From positions 3,844,501 through 3,908,500 of the forward strand of contig NC_084483.1 in the NCBI RefSeq assembly GCF_030035675.1: a stretch of DNA of 64,000 nucleotides, in the 5' to 3' direction. Shown here piece after piece: positions 1 to 10,126 of this stretch (position 1 is the first letter of the stretch; each line of letters starts with the position of its first letter). The notes under the pieces are model-generated. The model searched no databases. It was not told the origin of the DNA and saw only the letters and a list, made by a program, of their open reading frames with translations. The translations under genes were made by a program, and so were the position numbers. The DNA is from Rhineura floridana. Its lineage: Eukaryota > Chordata > Lepidosauria > Squamata > Rhineuridae.

Positions 1-1299
1 AAGTGTCAACATTCTTATTGGGCTATAGACCCGATAAGAATTTGGAAGTGTGCCTACTTGAACAGCACCTTGAAAGCCATTCAAGGAGACACTCCAGCAA
101 TACCACTAGGTCATACTGCAGCAATTGCAAAGGAAGATGATAAATGGGTTGTCATCACTGAACAAGGCTGGCAGCTCACTTTGCAGATGTCCTCTAGTGC
201 CAATGTACATACCCTAGTTATTAACATCAGTTGACTTCCAGTTTGAGACAATATCTCCCCCCACCCCATCACACTTTCCAATATGTTCCCTCCAACCCAA
301 AGAGACATGATTCTAATTTTAAGGCTTATGACAGCAAAAAGAGGGGAACTGAGTAAACCTTCCTCTCAACCCCCATAAGAACAGGGACAAGACAGCATCT
401 GCTACAAAATACAAATAACCCTACCCCAGAAAAGTCTTCCATTACTTGCACGGCAGCTGAAATATGGGAGACTAGCAACTGAGATCTGGCTCTGGTTCAT
501 CTCTCATGTATAGCTGAAGATGGATCTTCTACCACACAAAAAATTTCCCTTGTCCTTTAACTGCAGAGGAGTTCAGAACTCAACATAGCTCACCAACCTT
601 TCTAAATTCCAAAGTCCTTTCGATCCAGGATCTAACCATTACATGCTGGAAGGATTTTCTCAATTATAGCAATTCATAACTCAGAGAACAACTGCTATGG
701 CTCATCCTATGCCACGTCCAAATTTGAAGCAAGTATTTGAGCCAGGGCTCAAATTACGGTGGCAAATTATGTAGCAGTGATGGAAATATGGGTCCGTGGG
801 TTTATTTTTATTTATAAACCCACAAGCCCCAAGCCGACTCCCTTTAGTTTTCATCAAACTAGCCCCCTCCCCAAGCGAGCCTTTTAAAACAGCCTCTGAT
901 CCTGTATCCTTTCAGTTCAAGCGTATACAGATAGCAAAGTTGTCTACCAGCAGGAACCGCACTAATTTTGACCAGACCCCTATCCCTTTTCACGCTTTCT
1001 GGGTCCATTCATTCTCTTGTACCTCCCATGCTTTCCTAGGGGAGGACGCAGGAGTCCTAGGTCCCACCAGCTATAAAAACGGGCGCAGTAGGTTTTTCTG
1101 CCCTTCCATCTTGTTGAGGATTATATGCCCTGAGTCGTTGGTCCAGGGTCTCGTTGTGACATTCAGACACCCACCCACCAAAGGAAGGAAGAAAAATCTG
1201 CAGAGGTCTCATTGTACAAAATAACTCCGAGTTCAGCTTCACTAACCATGGCGATAATAGTACCAACAGTCCTCCCTCCTCGAGGTCACCTCTAAGTAC

Positions 1300-1640
1300 A
1301 GTCACAGCGATTGCAAAGAGAAAGCGCCGCACGAAAGGTAATCAAAAGAGGTTGGGAAAGCCCAGCCCCCTCTCCTCCGCCTCTCATTTTGCCACCTGGG
1401 AGTCGTAGTCCACCGATCGACGGCAGCATGCGATGCAAAAGCAAGATTGAGAGCGAGAGAACTACAATGACCAGAATGCATCGGAGTCCTCTTTCGCCGT
1501 CGCCGTGCGTCCGTGAGGGAAGAGGGAGGAGAATCTGCTGAAAGGAAAAGATTTGTGATTTGTTTGACGTACAAGTCACGCGCTTCTCGCTAGAGAAAGT
1601 AGGATGGCAGTTGAGACACATGCGCAGAAGGGGACAAGGA
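1300..1640. promoter_or_regulatory. CpG-rich promoter-like patch with ZNF143-like motifs
   Basis: CpG density rises sharply here against an AT-rich, CpG-poor background. Two sites resemble the ZNF143/STAF (SBF) promoter motif: ACTACAATGACCAGAATGC at 1461-1479 on the plus strand, and CTGGGAGTCGTAGTCC at 1396-1411 in the opposite sense. CATGCGCAG near 1619 resembles half of an NRF1 site. These motifs are typical of housekeeping, often bidirectional, TATA-less vertebrate promoters. No recognisable coding exon adjoins it; short ATG-started frames (1252, 1430, 1602) close within about 40 codons. The direction of transcription is not settled by the sequence. Confidence 0.5.
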
Positions 1641-2116
1641 TTGGGGAGTTGGTTGGGAATTAAATGTGGAAAAGTACAGACCGTAATAAATGTTTAATTT
1701 AACCGTATTATTAATAATACAGTTGTCTAGCATTGGTAAAACAATTAACGGATGTGATGTGGAAAAAAAATCCCTTGTCCCGATTTAGTCCACAAATGAT
1801 AGTGTTGAATCTTTTGCTGAATGGTAAATCAGGAGTTTCTCATTGCAATCTCCTTCGAAGTTCCTTTGTTTTTAATACAGCTCCTTTAAAACAATATTAC
1901 ATGCTACTTAGGTGATGGAAGACATTTGGAATATAAGTAAACTAAAATAAATAATATTAATAATTAACATCTTCATCCTGGCTGAACAGCACCAAGGAGG
2001 CAAATATTAAAGGAAAACAAACATGGAAATAGTACGAAGTCCAATTCTTATTAAAGTGAATAAAAAGTATAAATCAGAAATAATTAAAAATAATAAATAT
2101 ACCAACAGATATAAAA

Positions 2117-2338
2117 CTACAACAAACTGAAATTTATTGTCGTGCCCTTGGCCCTTTCTGCACATGCACAAATGATGAATAAGTCTTTCTTGTAGTTTTG
2201 GGTGCCTACTTTAAGCTTCGGGGCAAAAAAACGCCTTAGAAACATGTCTTGGCCCTGTAAAAACTTTTGCTGTGAAACTCTTCTCACTCTTGGATGAGAT
2301 TTGTTACCTGGAGCCATTTCAATCTTACATTCAAGCAT
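2117..2338 (-). other. Short basic open frame of unknown status
   Basis: A 73-codon minus-strand frame is rich in Lys and Arg in its middle (for example KSHPRVRRVSQQKF and APKLKVGTQNYKKD) and ends just before an AATAAA-containing AT-rich stretch. It has no domain I recognise, no clear splice acceptor upstream and no neighbour that explains it. In AT-rich DNA a frame this long occurs by chance often enough that I do not call it a gene; it could be an exon or processed-pseudogene remnant. Confidence 0.12.
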
Positions 2339-2795
2339 GTTTGTTATTTTAATGGCCAGTTACCCACTTTAAAGAGACCCTTTTGGAGCGCTTCCCAATC
2401 CCTTTTGTTTTTACTACTGTACCTTGAATAATTCTTGTGTCACCCACAAATCTGGCCGCTTACTACTCACCCTTGATTTTGAGATTAAAGCACCAACACT
2501 GGTAACAAGTAAAGGTATGTGTATATGTGTGTGTGGATAGACAGAAAGGCGGCCTATTCTCTCCTCACTGATTACTTATTTAGTAACATTTTGTTGTTTG
2601 TTTTACTTAGGTTTTCGTTCCTTCAAGTTACAGTGCAAGCCGATGCATGTCTACTCAGAAGTAAGCGCCATTGGGTTCAATGGGACGTGTGTATTGGATT
2701 GCTGACTTAATGTGTGTGTGAATAATGAATATATGACCGCATGCTGAATGACTTTATTTCCTAGTAACAAACCTTAAATTTCTTTATTCTTTCAG

Positions 2796-2889
2796 CCACC
2801 AACCATATCAGACTATTCATTTCTGCACTCCTCTGCTGTATACTCCAATAAATTTCAGAACATTTATGAATACAGATACAGGCATGCAG
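2796..2889 (+). CDS. Candidate internal exon (unidentified)
   Basis: A 94-base segment lies between a pyrimidine-rich acceptor ending TTCTTTCAG and a strong donor CAG/GTGAGG. Frame 1 is open throughout (begins PPTISDYSFLHSS, ends YEYRYRHA) and leaves at phase 1; frame 2 is also open. Joined to the next candidate at 3100, frame 1 continues to a stop at 3183-3185. I recognise no family. Two of three frames being open makes coding status weak, and no upstream coding exon was found. It could be a chance splice-site pair. Confidence 0.22.
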
Positions 2890-3099
2890 GTGAGGAGATG
2901 ACTTCCATTCCTCTATTGCGAGAACTGTCCATTTATTTATTTTTACTTATTTTAAGAAAAAAACCCATCCTCTTATATCCAGACTTCAAAGTTTGTTCAG
3001 GACCCATGGTGGACGTCGCCACACTTTTAATCCATCTAAGTCAGTATTGTCCACACCGACTGCTTCTTTGTTTCTCCTTTTTTCTTTTTCTTTTTATAG

Positions 3100-3185
3100 A
3101 GTGGGACATCCTTGTGTCTCATCATAACGATGTTAATATCCTGGATTTCCCCTTTTCTTTCTTTGGAGAGAAAAACAAGTTGTAA
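3100..3185 (+). CDS. Candidate terminal exon (unidentified)
   Basis: A long T-rich tract ends in TTTTTATAG at 3099 and is followed by a frame that fits the phase of the candidate exon 2796-2889 (junction codon GAG). It reads EWDILVSHHNDVNILDF, then a short phenylalanine- and lysine-containing tail, and stops at 3183-3185. No AATAAA was seen just after the stop, and a MITE and a second CpG-rich patch follow within 250 bases, leaving little room for a 3' UTR. No family recognised; real only if the upstream exon is real. Confidence 0.2.
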
Positions 3186-3258
3186 AATAACCGAAAGTCG
3201 ATGCTCAAAATCTACGAATTAGAATGAGAAATTAGTGCAATTTTTAGACCCGACGTGC

Positions 3259-3393
3259 CAACAAAGCAGAGTTCGGAAAAGTTACTTTTTTTTGAACTAC
3301 AACTCCCATCAGCACCAGCCAGCAAGGCAACTGGATTGGGCTGATGGGAGTTGTAGTTCAAAAAAAGTAACTTTTCCAAGCTCTGCAACAAAG
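3259..3393. mobile_element. Palindromic hAT-type MITE with perfect 8-bp target duplication
   Basis: The element (3267-3385, 119 bp) begins CAGAGTTCGGAAAAGTTAC and ends with the near-exact inverse, so it folds into a hairpin with arms of about 50 bases around a short AT/GC-mixed loop. It is flanked by identical CAACAAAG at 3259-3266 and 3386-3393. An 8-bp duplication with CAGAG termini fits the hAT superfamily. No transposase frame is present, so it is non-autonomous. The uneroded flanks and high arm identity suggest a relatively recent insertion. It sits between two CpG-rich patches. Confidence 0.85.
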
Positions 3394-3399
3394 ACAGCG

Positions 3400-3690
3400 A
3401 TGGTCTGTTACTCTCAGAGTCTCCGCAGCCACACGAGGCCATGATGACTCTAACTTTTCTATCTCTGTGCTGAAGACGTTGCACAGAGTTGCTGTGGCAA
3501 AATGGGCGGATCCGTTCGGCCTCGTAAAACAGAATCTCTGCTTCGCTGGTTGCCAAGTGACGACAGGAAAGCGCGCGCTTGATAGAAAACGATGGCTCGA
3601 AGAGAGCCAGTCTTATAGCCGCCTCCAGTTGTCTGACGCCGTTCTTCGTGGTGCCTTATTTTGCTTTTCTCCTCCCTGAGCGGTGAGTGT
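3400..3690 (+). promoter_or_regulatory. CpG-rich patch / possible untranslated first exon with 5' splice site at 3682/3683
   Basis: A second CpG-rich patch containing GCGCGCGC, GGGCGG and many isolated CpGs in an AT-rich region, followed by a strong donor GAGCG/GTGAGTG. ATG codons on the plus strand open only very short frames (for example MAREPVL then stop), so an exon here would be 5' untranslated. On the minus strand a well-placed ATG near 3440 opens MASCGCGDSESN but runs into the MITE without a convincing donor. It is the best candidate promoter for the plus-strand gene whose coding exons start at 58118, 55 kb away; that link is inference. Confidence 0.4.
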
Positions 3691-4145
3691 TGTGGGAGAC
3701 ATTTGTGCATTTCGGAGCCAACTGCAACTCACTTGTTCGCTCAGGATTTTGCTGGTTATTGTGTTTGTTATGGGGGAAGATCCTAATATCAGGGTCTGTG
3801 AGGATGAGAAGGAGAGACGAGGCAGGGCGGAGCCAGTGACAAGCTCCTCACTTTGCCTTAACGTCTGAGCGACGCCAGATTTTTTTTGGTTGTTTACCGT
3901 ATTTATTCTACTATTTTGTTTTGACAACGGCAAGTTTGCTGATATTGTACCAGATGTTTTGAGTCTGAACGCTCCTGTTAGGTTTGTCTCCTGCCTTTCA
4001 GTTTACTTAATGTGCTTCTTCTCTGAATGCCGTCCTGAATCTAGGGAACTTAGTTCTGAGTGCATGGAAATAAACGGAACTCCCCCCTCCCCACGCAGGT
4101 GAACGCGTGTTTAGGGTTGCAGATGTTTTTATTGAAGTCTTCTTA

Positions 4146-4250
4146 GTAATAAAGCAAAAGCAGCAACAAGCCTTGTAGTACCTTAAAAGCCAGCGCATTT
4201 TATTATAGCATAAACTTTCGTGGATTAGTGGCCATATCATAAAGATGCAC
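4146..4250 (+). repeat. Interspersed repeat with TTTATTATAGCATAAACTTT motif
   Basis: The stretch reads as a diverged copy of a common amniote repeat whose core is ACTAACA-TTTATTATGGCATAAGCTTTCGTGG followed by a CACTTCATC-like end. A second copy lies at 28148-28245. No coding capacity. The class is not settled from sequence alone. Confidence 0.5.
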
Positions 4251-4774
4251 CTGAATGAAAACTTACGCAGTTTGTTAGCGTTTAAGGTGTCACAAGTCTT
4301 TTTGCTTTTTTGTTGTTTCAAACTAACACTACTAACCCTCCGGAAGTTGGTATGAAGATTTAGGCTTGTGAGAGCTGCACTGTTGGTTCAAAGGCAAAAA
4401 AAAAAGCTTAATTCTACTTTATGGCAATTAATGTAATTTAATATACATTATTAATTACGTTTTGAGAAATGCAGCAAAGCTTCAGTCTACTACTCACACC
4501 GGAATCCTGTATATTCTACCTACCAATTTCCACTGAATTTATTTATTGTTTAAGATTAAGTGGTACAAGTGTTAAATTGGGTAGTGTTTTTAGTTTTAAA
4601 ATATTTTATAATCCGAATGCATTTGTCAGAATACTTAACTGAGGATGAGAGGATACTTTAAAATGTTCTAAAGAGAGTGTGTAGACTGTAACTTCAGGGT
4701 TTGACATCCTGATTCCCCTGTGATTACCTAGAAACAAGACTGTTTTGAGTGGGCATTGCTTGGTCACTTGTAGA

Positions 4775-4890
4775 TTGTTATGTGCCTTCAAGTTGATTAC
4801 GACTTATGGCAACCCTATGAATCAGCAACCTCCAATAGCATCTGTCATGAACCACCCTGTTCAGATCTTTATGGAATCAATCCATCTGTT
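4775..4890 (-). mobile_element. RTE/BovB LINE 3' end (solo, reverse)
   Basis: On the minus strand this reads as the last about 115 bases of the BovB copies found elsewhere in the window (the GGTGGTTCATGACAG block, the TAAGTCGTAATCAACTTGAA block and the GGCACATAACAA tail). It is strongly 5' truncated and abuts an L2 fragment at 4888. Confidence 0.8.
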
Positions 4891-5645
4891 ACGTGTAGAT
4901 TAGATTACTGCAATGGGCTGCCCTTGAAAACTGTCTGGAAACTTCTGTTGGTACAAATGGAGAGAGAAGGTTCTGATGGGAGCCTGAACTTTGGGCCTTA
5001 TTACCCCAGTATGATATTGGCTGTGCTGGCTCCCAGTCTGGTGTATCCCCAATACAAGATGCTGGTTTACCTTTAAAGCCCTAAATGGTTTGGACCTGGG
5101 TATTTGAAAGTCTCTTCTTGCATAAACCTACTTACAGTGATTAGGAAAGGCATCTTATCACCCAATGAAGTATGCAAGACAAAGCTTTTTTGGTAGCAGC
5201 ACCTAGATTGTGGAATTTACTGCAGAATTTTACTGTTGTAAGAAACTGGTAATTTTCTTTTAGTTTGCGTATTGAGGCAAAGGGTCAAAGAAGCTTTGTT
5301 TAAGCATACTTTTCCTTGTATTTTTCCTAATGTTCCATTAGAGGTGTAAAGGCCTGGAAAAAACCCAGAAAAATTAGGAAAAAACATTTCCCCCCATTTC
5401 CTCCCCAAACAAAAAAAAGTGTTTTTTCCTGAATTTTCCCAGTATTTTCTGGCCCTTAACATATCTATCTGCCATTTGTTTTTATATATTTCTTTTTCTG
5501 TACTTTTGTTTCTGGAGTTTGTTACTGCTTTTGGATTGTTTTACTGTTTTAATAATGTTTTTTGCTTTTAATAATTTGTAAAGTACTCTAAGCTGTTTAG
5601 GACAGGAGATGTGGCATATAAATTATGCAATAAAACAAGTAAATA
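4888..5645 (+). mobile_element. L2 LINE fragment, degenerate RT C-terminus and 3' UTR
   Basis: The start encodes the L2 landmark DYCNGLPLKTVWKLLLVQ, degenerate relative to the copy at 7873. Further on, a leucine/tryptophan block and the 3' UTR ending in an AATAA-type tail near 5630 can be followed. The reading frame is broken in many places, so this is an old copy. A short reverse-direction frame within it (5217-5462) is a shadow. Confidence 0.7.
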
Positions 5646-6048
5646 TAGTATGCACACTTTAGTTTTTTAGAAAAGTTCTACTAAACTCTTTCCCTCCCTT
5701 CACTTCAATTGCAATTTAAGATAAAAAATGTAAAGACTGCATCGCAACCATTAAAGATATTGAAAACAAAGAGAATATTATCCTGACTCAGAATCACGTA
5801 CACAGCTTTGTTGAATTTGCTAGGAGTGCCTGCATCGGATGGTCCTTAATCTGGGATGCACAAAATCAAAGTCAAAAGAACATATATTCCTGTTAGTAAA
5901 TGCAAAAATAATGTACTGTGTTTTCTGTCATTTACATAGGTAGTGAATGTTTCTAATTCTGCGCTTAGAGTATGCAGACGTTTATTTTTAAATTTATGTT
6001 TATTTAATTTTAATTGAAATGGGTGGAATTCAGTGTGACACTAAGACT

Positions 6049-6405
6049 GCAATCCAGTACATGTCTACTCAGAAGTAAACTCCATTGCGCTCAATGGGAC
6101 TTACTCCCTCTTTCAACGAGCCTTTTAAGTTGAGACCTTATCCCAGTCTGCCTCTGTGCTGGAATTGCTTTTTAATATGTTTTTAAACCTTTAAAAAAAA
6201 AAAAGTTTTTAACCTTTTTTTTTAAAAAAGATGTCTTGAAAGTTTTAAAAAAATGTTTTTAAAGATATTTTGTTTTAATGTATGTTAAAGTCTGTTTTTA
6301 TGATGTTTTGAAGTGTTTTTAATGCTTTTGTTTGCCGCCCTGGGCTCCTGCTGGGAGGAAGGGTGGGATATAAATAAACAAATGGGTATTGGATTGCAGT
6401 CTAAG
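6049..6405 (+). mobile_element. TCTACTCAGAAGTAAG element split by an L2 3' end
   Basis: The left part (6049-6108) carries CTGCAATCCAGTACATGTCT and the ACTCAGAAGTAAAC/GGGACTTACTCC core; the right part (about 6383-6405) carries GTATTGGATTGCAGTC, the inverse of the left terminus. Between them lies an L2 3' UTR (6109-6382) ending GGGTGGGATATAAATAAAC. The L2 therefore landed inside an older copy of the short element. The inner segment includes runs of A and T that look like slippage. Confidence 0.65.
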
Positions 6406-6875
6406 TCTCTAGTTCCATTAGCACATCATATTTCTCCTTGTGTGATGGAACGTTTTACCCTCTCCTCCCCTGTGCACCCCCTAAATCTGTTCTAGGGGTT
6501 TTCCCCAACCCTCTGGAGCCGATTTGAGGAGGGCATGTGCACGGGGAGGAGATGGGGTCATTCTCACTGTGCAAGCAGAAATCTTTGAGCTGGTGGGGTG
6601 AAGTAGTTGAATATACCCAAAATAGCCTAACAAAAACATCCATAACAAAGTTATGCTCCGTGGATTCCATAATGTGTAGGCTAGTGTCTGTGGGGGAAGA
6701 GTGGAGTAATTGGCCTCTTCAGCCCCTACCAATCTATAGTAGCCTTTTTACCCTGGCCTTTGACACCTGAGATGTATATTTTTAGGAGCCATCCTATCTT
6801 GAAATTGTTTTTAATGCTGTATTTTAAAATTGTTGGGACCTTTGGGTAAAAGGTGGGTAATAAAAGTTGATGATG

Positions 6876-6957
6876 ATAATAATCATTCATTCATTCAATC
6901 ATACATTCATTCAATTTATAACCCGCCCTTCCTCCCAGAAGGAGCCCGGGGCTCTTT
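6876..6957 (-). mobile_element. L2 LINE 3' terminus (reverse)
   Basis: The reverse strand reads GAGCCCCGGGCTCCTTCTGG-GAGGAAGGGCGGGTTATAAA followed by a tetranucleotide AATG/TGAA-type tail, the standard end of one L2 subfamily seen also at 6330-6382, 24668-24765 and 54458-54660. Confidence 0.7.
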
Positions 6958-7087
6958 TGGGAGAATCCATGCAACAAAAAATCAATTTCTTCTCCCTATA
7001 CCTGATGAATAGGGGAAGGAAGGAAAGCTGTGGAAGGGGATGCTGCCACATCTCTTCATCAGGCCAATTATGCACTGATTGACCTGG

Positions 7088-7120
7088 AAGAAGAGGAGGA
7101 GGAGGAGGAGGAGGAGGACT
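7088..7120. repeat. (GGA)n microsatellite
   Basis: Uninterrupted run of GGA triplets after a GAA-rich start. It makes a poly-proline shadow frame on the minus strand; not a gene. Confidence 0.9.
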
Positions 7121-7427
7121 GTTACGATGGCAGAACATTGGGTTGGAAGGAAGGAAGGGATGTGTAGCAGCAATCGTGTGTGCAGCTGCACTACACTTTA
7201 GGCTGAGCTGTGGGGAGCAATTGTAGTAGTACTCCCACCCACTCCATACCACTCTTCAAACCGTAGGAGCCTAGCCCACCTACTAAGATCAACAGAGTAA
7301 GCCAGGATGTGGGGTGGGGAGAATACAGTGCACTATTACGAGTGGGGAACTTCATTACATTTTCTTAGTAATAGAATGACTAGTAATTTCCTTACTTTTT
7401 AGCAGCAACGGTAACGTTTCCAGCCAG

Positions 7428-7745
7428 GGCCGGCCCCAGATATGCCAGGGCCCTTGGGCAAAAGCTTGCCCTGGGCCCTGGCACGCATGTGCGCACGCAC
7501 ACATACACGGATATAGCGGCAGAGGCTGCCATCTTTCTTAAGGGCACCGCTGCGTGTGCAACTGCAGAACATGGTAAGTTAAGGAAGGGAATGGCGGAGC
7601 TCCGAAGCTCTTGCCCTGCGATCCGCAGCAGCGATCCTGCTGCGAATCGCGGAAGGGGAGCAGAAGGCCCCCCCAGGGGCTCCTGTAGTCTCAGGGGCCC
7701 TCGGGCCAGTGCCCAACCTGGCCGCCCCTTGGAACCAGCTTGTTT
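7428..7745. mobile_element. GC-rich hAT-like non-autonomous element
   Basis: This patch starts CAGGGCCGGCCCC, a terminus common among hAT elements, and ends with GGCCGCCCC and CCAGCTTG. Imperfect TTTCCAGC / TTTCCAGT repeats flank it. The inside has high CpG and GC content compared with its surroundings. No transposase frame is present; the 103-codon frame across it shows no domain. The ends are eroded, so the exact limits are uncertain. Confidence 0.5.
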
Positions 7746-7872
7746 CCAGTGTTACATTTTGACGTTACTTGGGGGGAACAGGGGAAGTCTGCTCCTGTGA
7801 TTGGTGGACAAAAGACACGTGCCTCACACTGGGCTTCTGCGCAACATTGCTCTTCCCTTGTGCTCTGTGTTA

Positions 7873-8711
7873 GGATTCAGCTTTGAATTTGGAGGCCCAG
7901 ATTGCTGCAGTATCCAGGAGCGCATTTGCCCAATTAAAACTGGTGCGCCAGCTGCGCCCGTTCCTGGACCTGCCTGATCTGACCAGGGTGATGCATGCCT
8001 TGGTTACATCCCGCTTAGACTATTGTAACGCGCTCTACGTGGGGCTGCCTTTGAAGACTGTTCGGAAACTTAAATTGGTACAAAGAGCTGCAGCCAGAGT
8101 ACTAACTGGGGCTGGTTACAGGGACCATACAACTCCCCTGTTACAACAGCTCCACTGGCTGCCAATTTGTTTCCGGTCACAATTCAAAGTGCTGGTTTTG
8201 ACCTACAAAGCCCTATACGGCTCAGGTCCAGACTATTTGACAGATCGTATCTCCCTACATGAACCTGCCTGGGATTTGAGATCTTTAGGTGAGGCCCTTC
8301 TTGTGTTCCCTACACCTTCGCAAGCACATTTGACGCGGACACAAGATAGGGCCTTTTCGGTGGTCGCCCCTAGGTTGTGGAACTCCCTCCGGAGTGAGGT
8401 ACAATCAGCTCCCTCCTTGCCGTCTTTTCGGCAACAAGTAAAGACTGTTTTATTTCAGCGGGCATTTGGGACAGAGAACGACCAGGATTAATGTCTTATA
8501 GGCTTGGTGATCATATTATATGATTTTATTATTTTAAATTGTTCGCTGTTTTAACTTTTATCTTATAGCTTTTAATTTTCCCTTATAGTTTAATTCTTTT
8601 TTAATAATATACTCTGTATGTTTTAATGATGTTTTTAGTTGTAAGCCACTCTGAGTCCTATTGGAAAAGGGCAGGGTAAAAATAAAGTTTTATTATTATT
8701 ATTATTTATTA
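7873..8711 (+). mobile_element. L2 LINE, 5'-truncated, with open RT C-terminal frame
   Basis: A 202-codon uninterrupted frame (7883-8491) encodes the C-terminal part of an L2-type reverse transcriptase polyprotein: landmarks LDYCNALYVGLPLKTV at about residue 45, VQRAAARVLTG at about 67, LLQQLHWLPI at about 86 and RLWNSL near 165. The start shown is simply where the truncated copy begins, not a real initiation site, and the catalytic YADD region lies upstream of the truncation. A 3' UTR of about 200 bases and an (ATT)n tail end the copy. It lacks internal stops, unlike the other L2 pieces here, so it is the youngest L2 in the window. It cannot move by itself because most of the ORF is missing. 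Confidence 0.9.
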
Positions 8712-8811
8712 AGTGGAGAGCCAGACCGTGTCGGAGGGCAAGGATGAAGGAGAAGGCAGAAGCAGAATGGAGGTGAAGAGCTGAGGTGATTGACAATGGT
8801 GTGTGTGTATG

Positions 8812-8872
8812 CCCCTTCCCCCCCCGGCGCCGCCCCTTCCCCCCTTCCCGCCCGGCGCCGCCCCTCCCTTTT
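8812..8872. repeat. C-rich tract with repeated GGCGCCGCCCC
   Basis: Long runs of C interrupted by two near-identical GGCGCCGCCCCT blocks. Could form G-quadruplex or i-motif structure on the respective strands. No gene context. Confidence 0.7.
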
Positions 8873-8959
8873 AAAATCCATGTGATTCTGCTAGTTTTTG
8901 TTCTGTATTGCTTTTTTGCATTGTTGGCTTAGTGTCAGGGGATTGTATCTGATACTAGT

Positions 8960-9070
8960 CAAACTCTGAATAGACCCATTTAAATTAATAGATCAAAGTT
9001 CTGTGAACTTCATATCTATGAACTTCAATAGGTCTGCCCTGAATATGACCAGTATTGGATACCACCCATT
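8960..9070 (+). repeat. Diverged TCTACTCAG-type element
   Basis: Contains CTCTGAATAGACCCATTTAA, an AATAGGTCTGCCCTGAATAT block and GTATTGGATACCACCCATTG, a diverged form of a common reptile short repeat with inverted ends. Non-coding. Confidence 0.4.
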
Positions 9071-9599
9071 GTTTTAAATTTCACTGCATTTTGTAAGCAT
9101 TCTTGAAGACTTGTATGGGAAAGGTGAAGTAGAAATTTTGCAGTAAAATAAAATAATAAACACATGCTATATTATTCTCATGAATTGTCACTTGTTGTTT
9201 TGTTCTTGTTTGTGAGAGCTAAGAGTAACCCCGAGCAGTTATGAGACTGTCAAGTGCGTAGGGTTAGCAACAGCAGCCCCTGATACTATGGCTTTGGGAG
9301 AAAGGAAGAGGCATGCACAGACATGCATTTTTTTCACAACTGTGTATGATCCCTGTGTCTAGAAATGCGCTCTGTTTTAATCACTGTGCATAAATCCAGA
9401 TTAATCGAACTGATTCTGAAACAGCTCTTGTCAAAACTGAGTCATTCTGGCAAAGTTGGGTCACTTATCTTTAACTCTGCTTCTTCCAAACATCATGCAA
9501 GCAAGGAGCACAGGGGCGGGGGAGAATGGAATAGGTAAATTTACATTGACTCTTTCTATGTAAAATTATTTGTTTGTAAGGCATTGGACACTCTAGGTG

Positions 9600-9770
9600 G
9601 AACCTTGTTCCTAAGAGCTTGTACAGCTTTTAAGCCTTTTAGGCAGAGACCTTTATCCCAGTCTGCATCTCTGTTGGAATTGTTTGTAAGATGTTGGTAT
9701 GGTTTTGTTGCTTGTTGTTTGCTGCCCTTTAGGAGGAAGGGTGGGACATAAATTTGATAAATAAATAGTG
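9600..9770 (+). mobile_element. L2 LINE 3' UTR fragment
   Basis: Shares CAGAGACCTTTATCCCAGTC and the GGAGGAAGGGTGGGACATAA terminus with the L2 piece at 6109-6382, and ends in an AAATAAATAG tail. No coding part retained. Confidence 0.7.
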
Positions 9771-10126
9771 CAACCCAGCTGAGTTTGGGTTGTGTGTGTT
9801 TCCCATTTGATTTCTCCTGTGTAAACCATCAGATGCAGAAGCATCAGGGTGAACCAAAACTGGTTATAGAAACAGCTAGCAGCCCTTGTTTGTAATCAGG
9901 GTGGTGGTGGGGAAAAGTCACTGCAATTATGAAGATACTTAGCTAAAATTCCACAGTACAGTCCATAAAGGTGGCAACAACAGTGGGTCTAGACATCAAG
10001 CAACCTTCTTCTGATGACAAACAGATAGGCAGAAACAAGAGTCCTCCAAGAATTATGATCTGCACTGGCTGAGCTACATTCCAGTATTACCATGTACAAC
10101 TGAATGTTTACTCCTGTTGCAAACCA

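Noticed and set aside
1057-1621. Overlapping frames of 76-142 codons on both strands in the first CpG patch
   Set aside because: High GC lowers stop frequency; the frames conflict with each other and show no domain.
3212-3679. Minus-strand frame of 114 codons and plus-strand ones over the second CpG patch
   Set aside because: They depend on non-ATG starts or run through the hAT MITE palindrome; no good donor was found.
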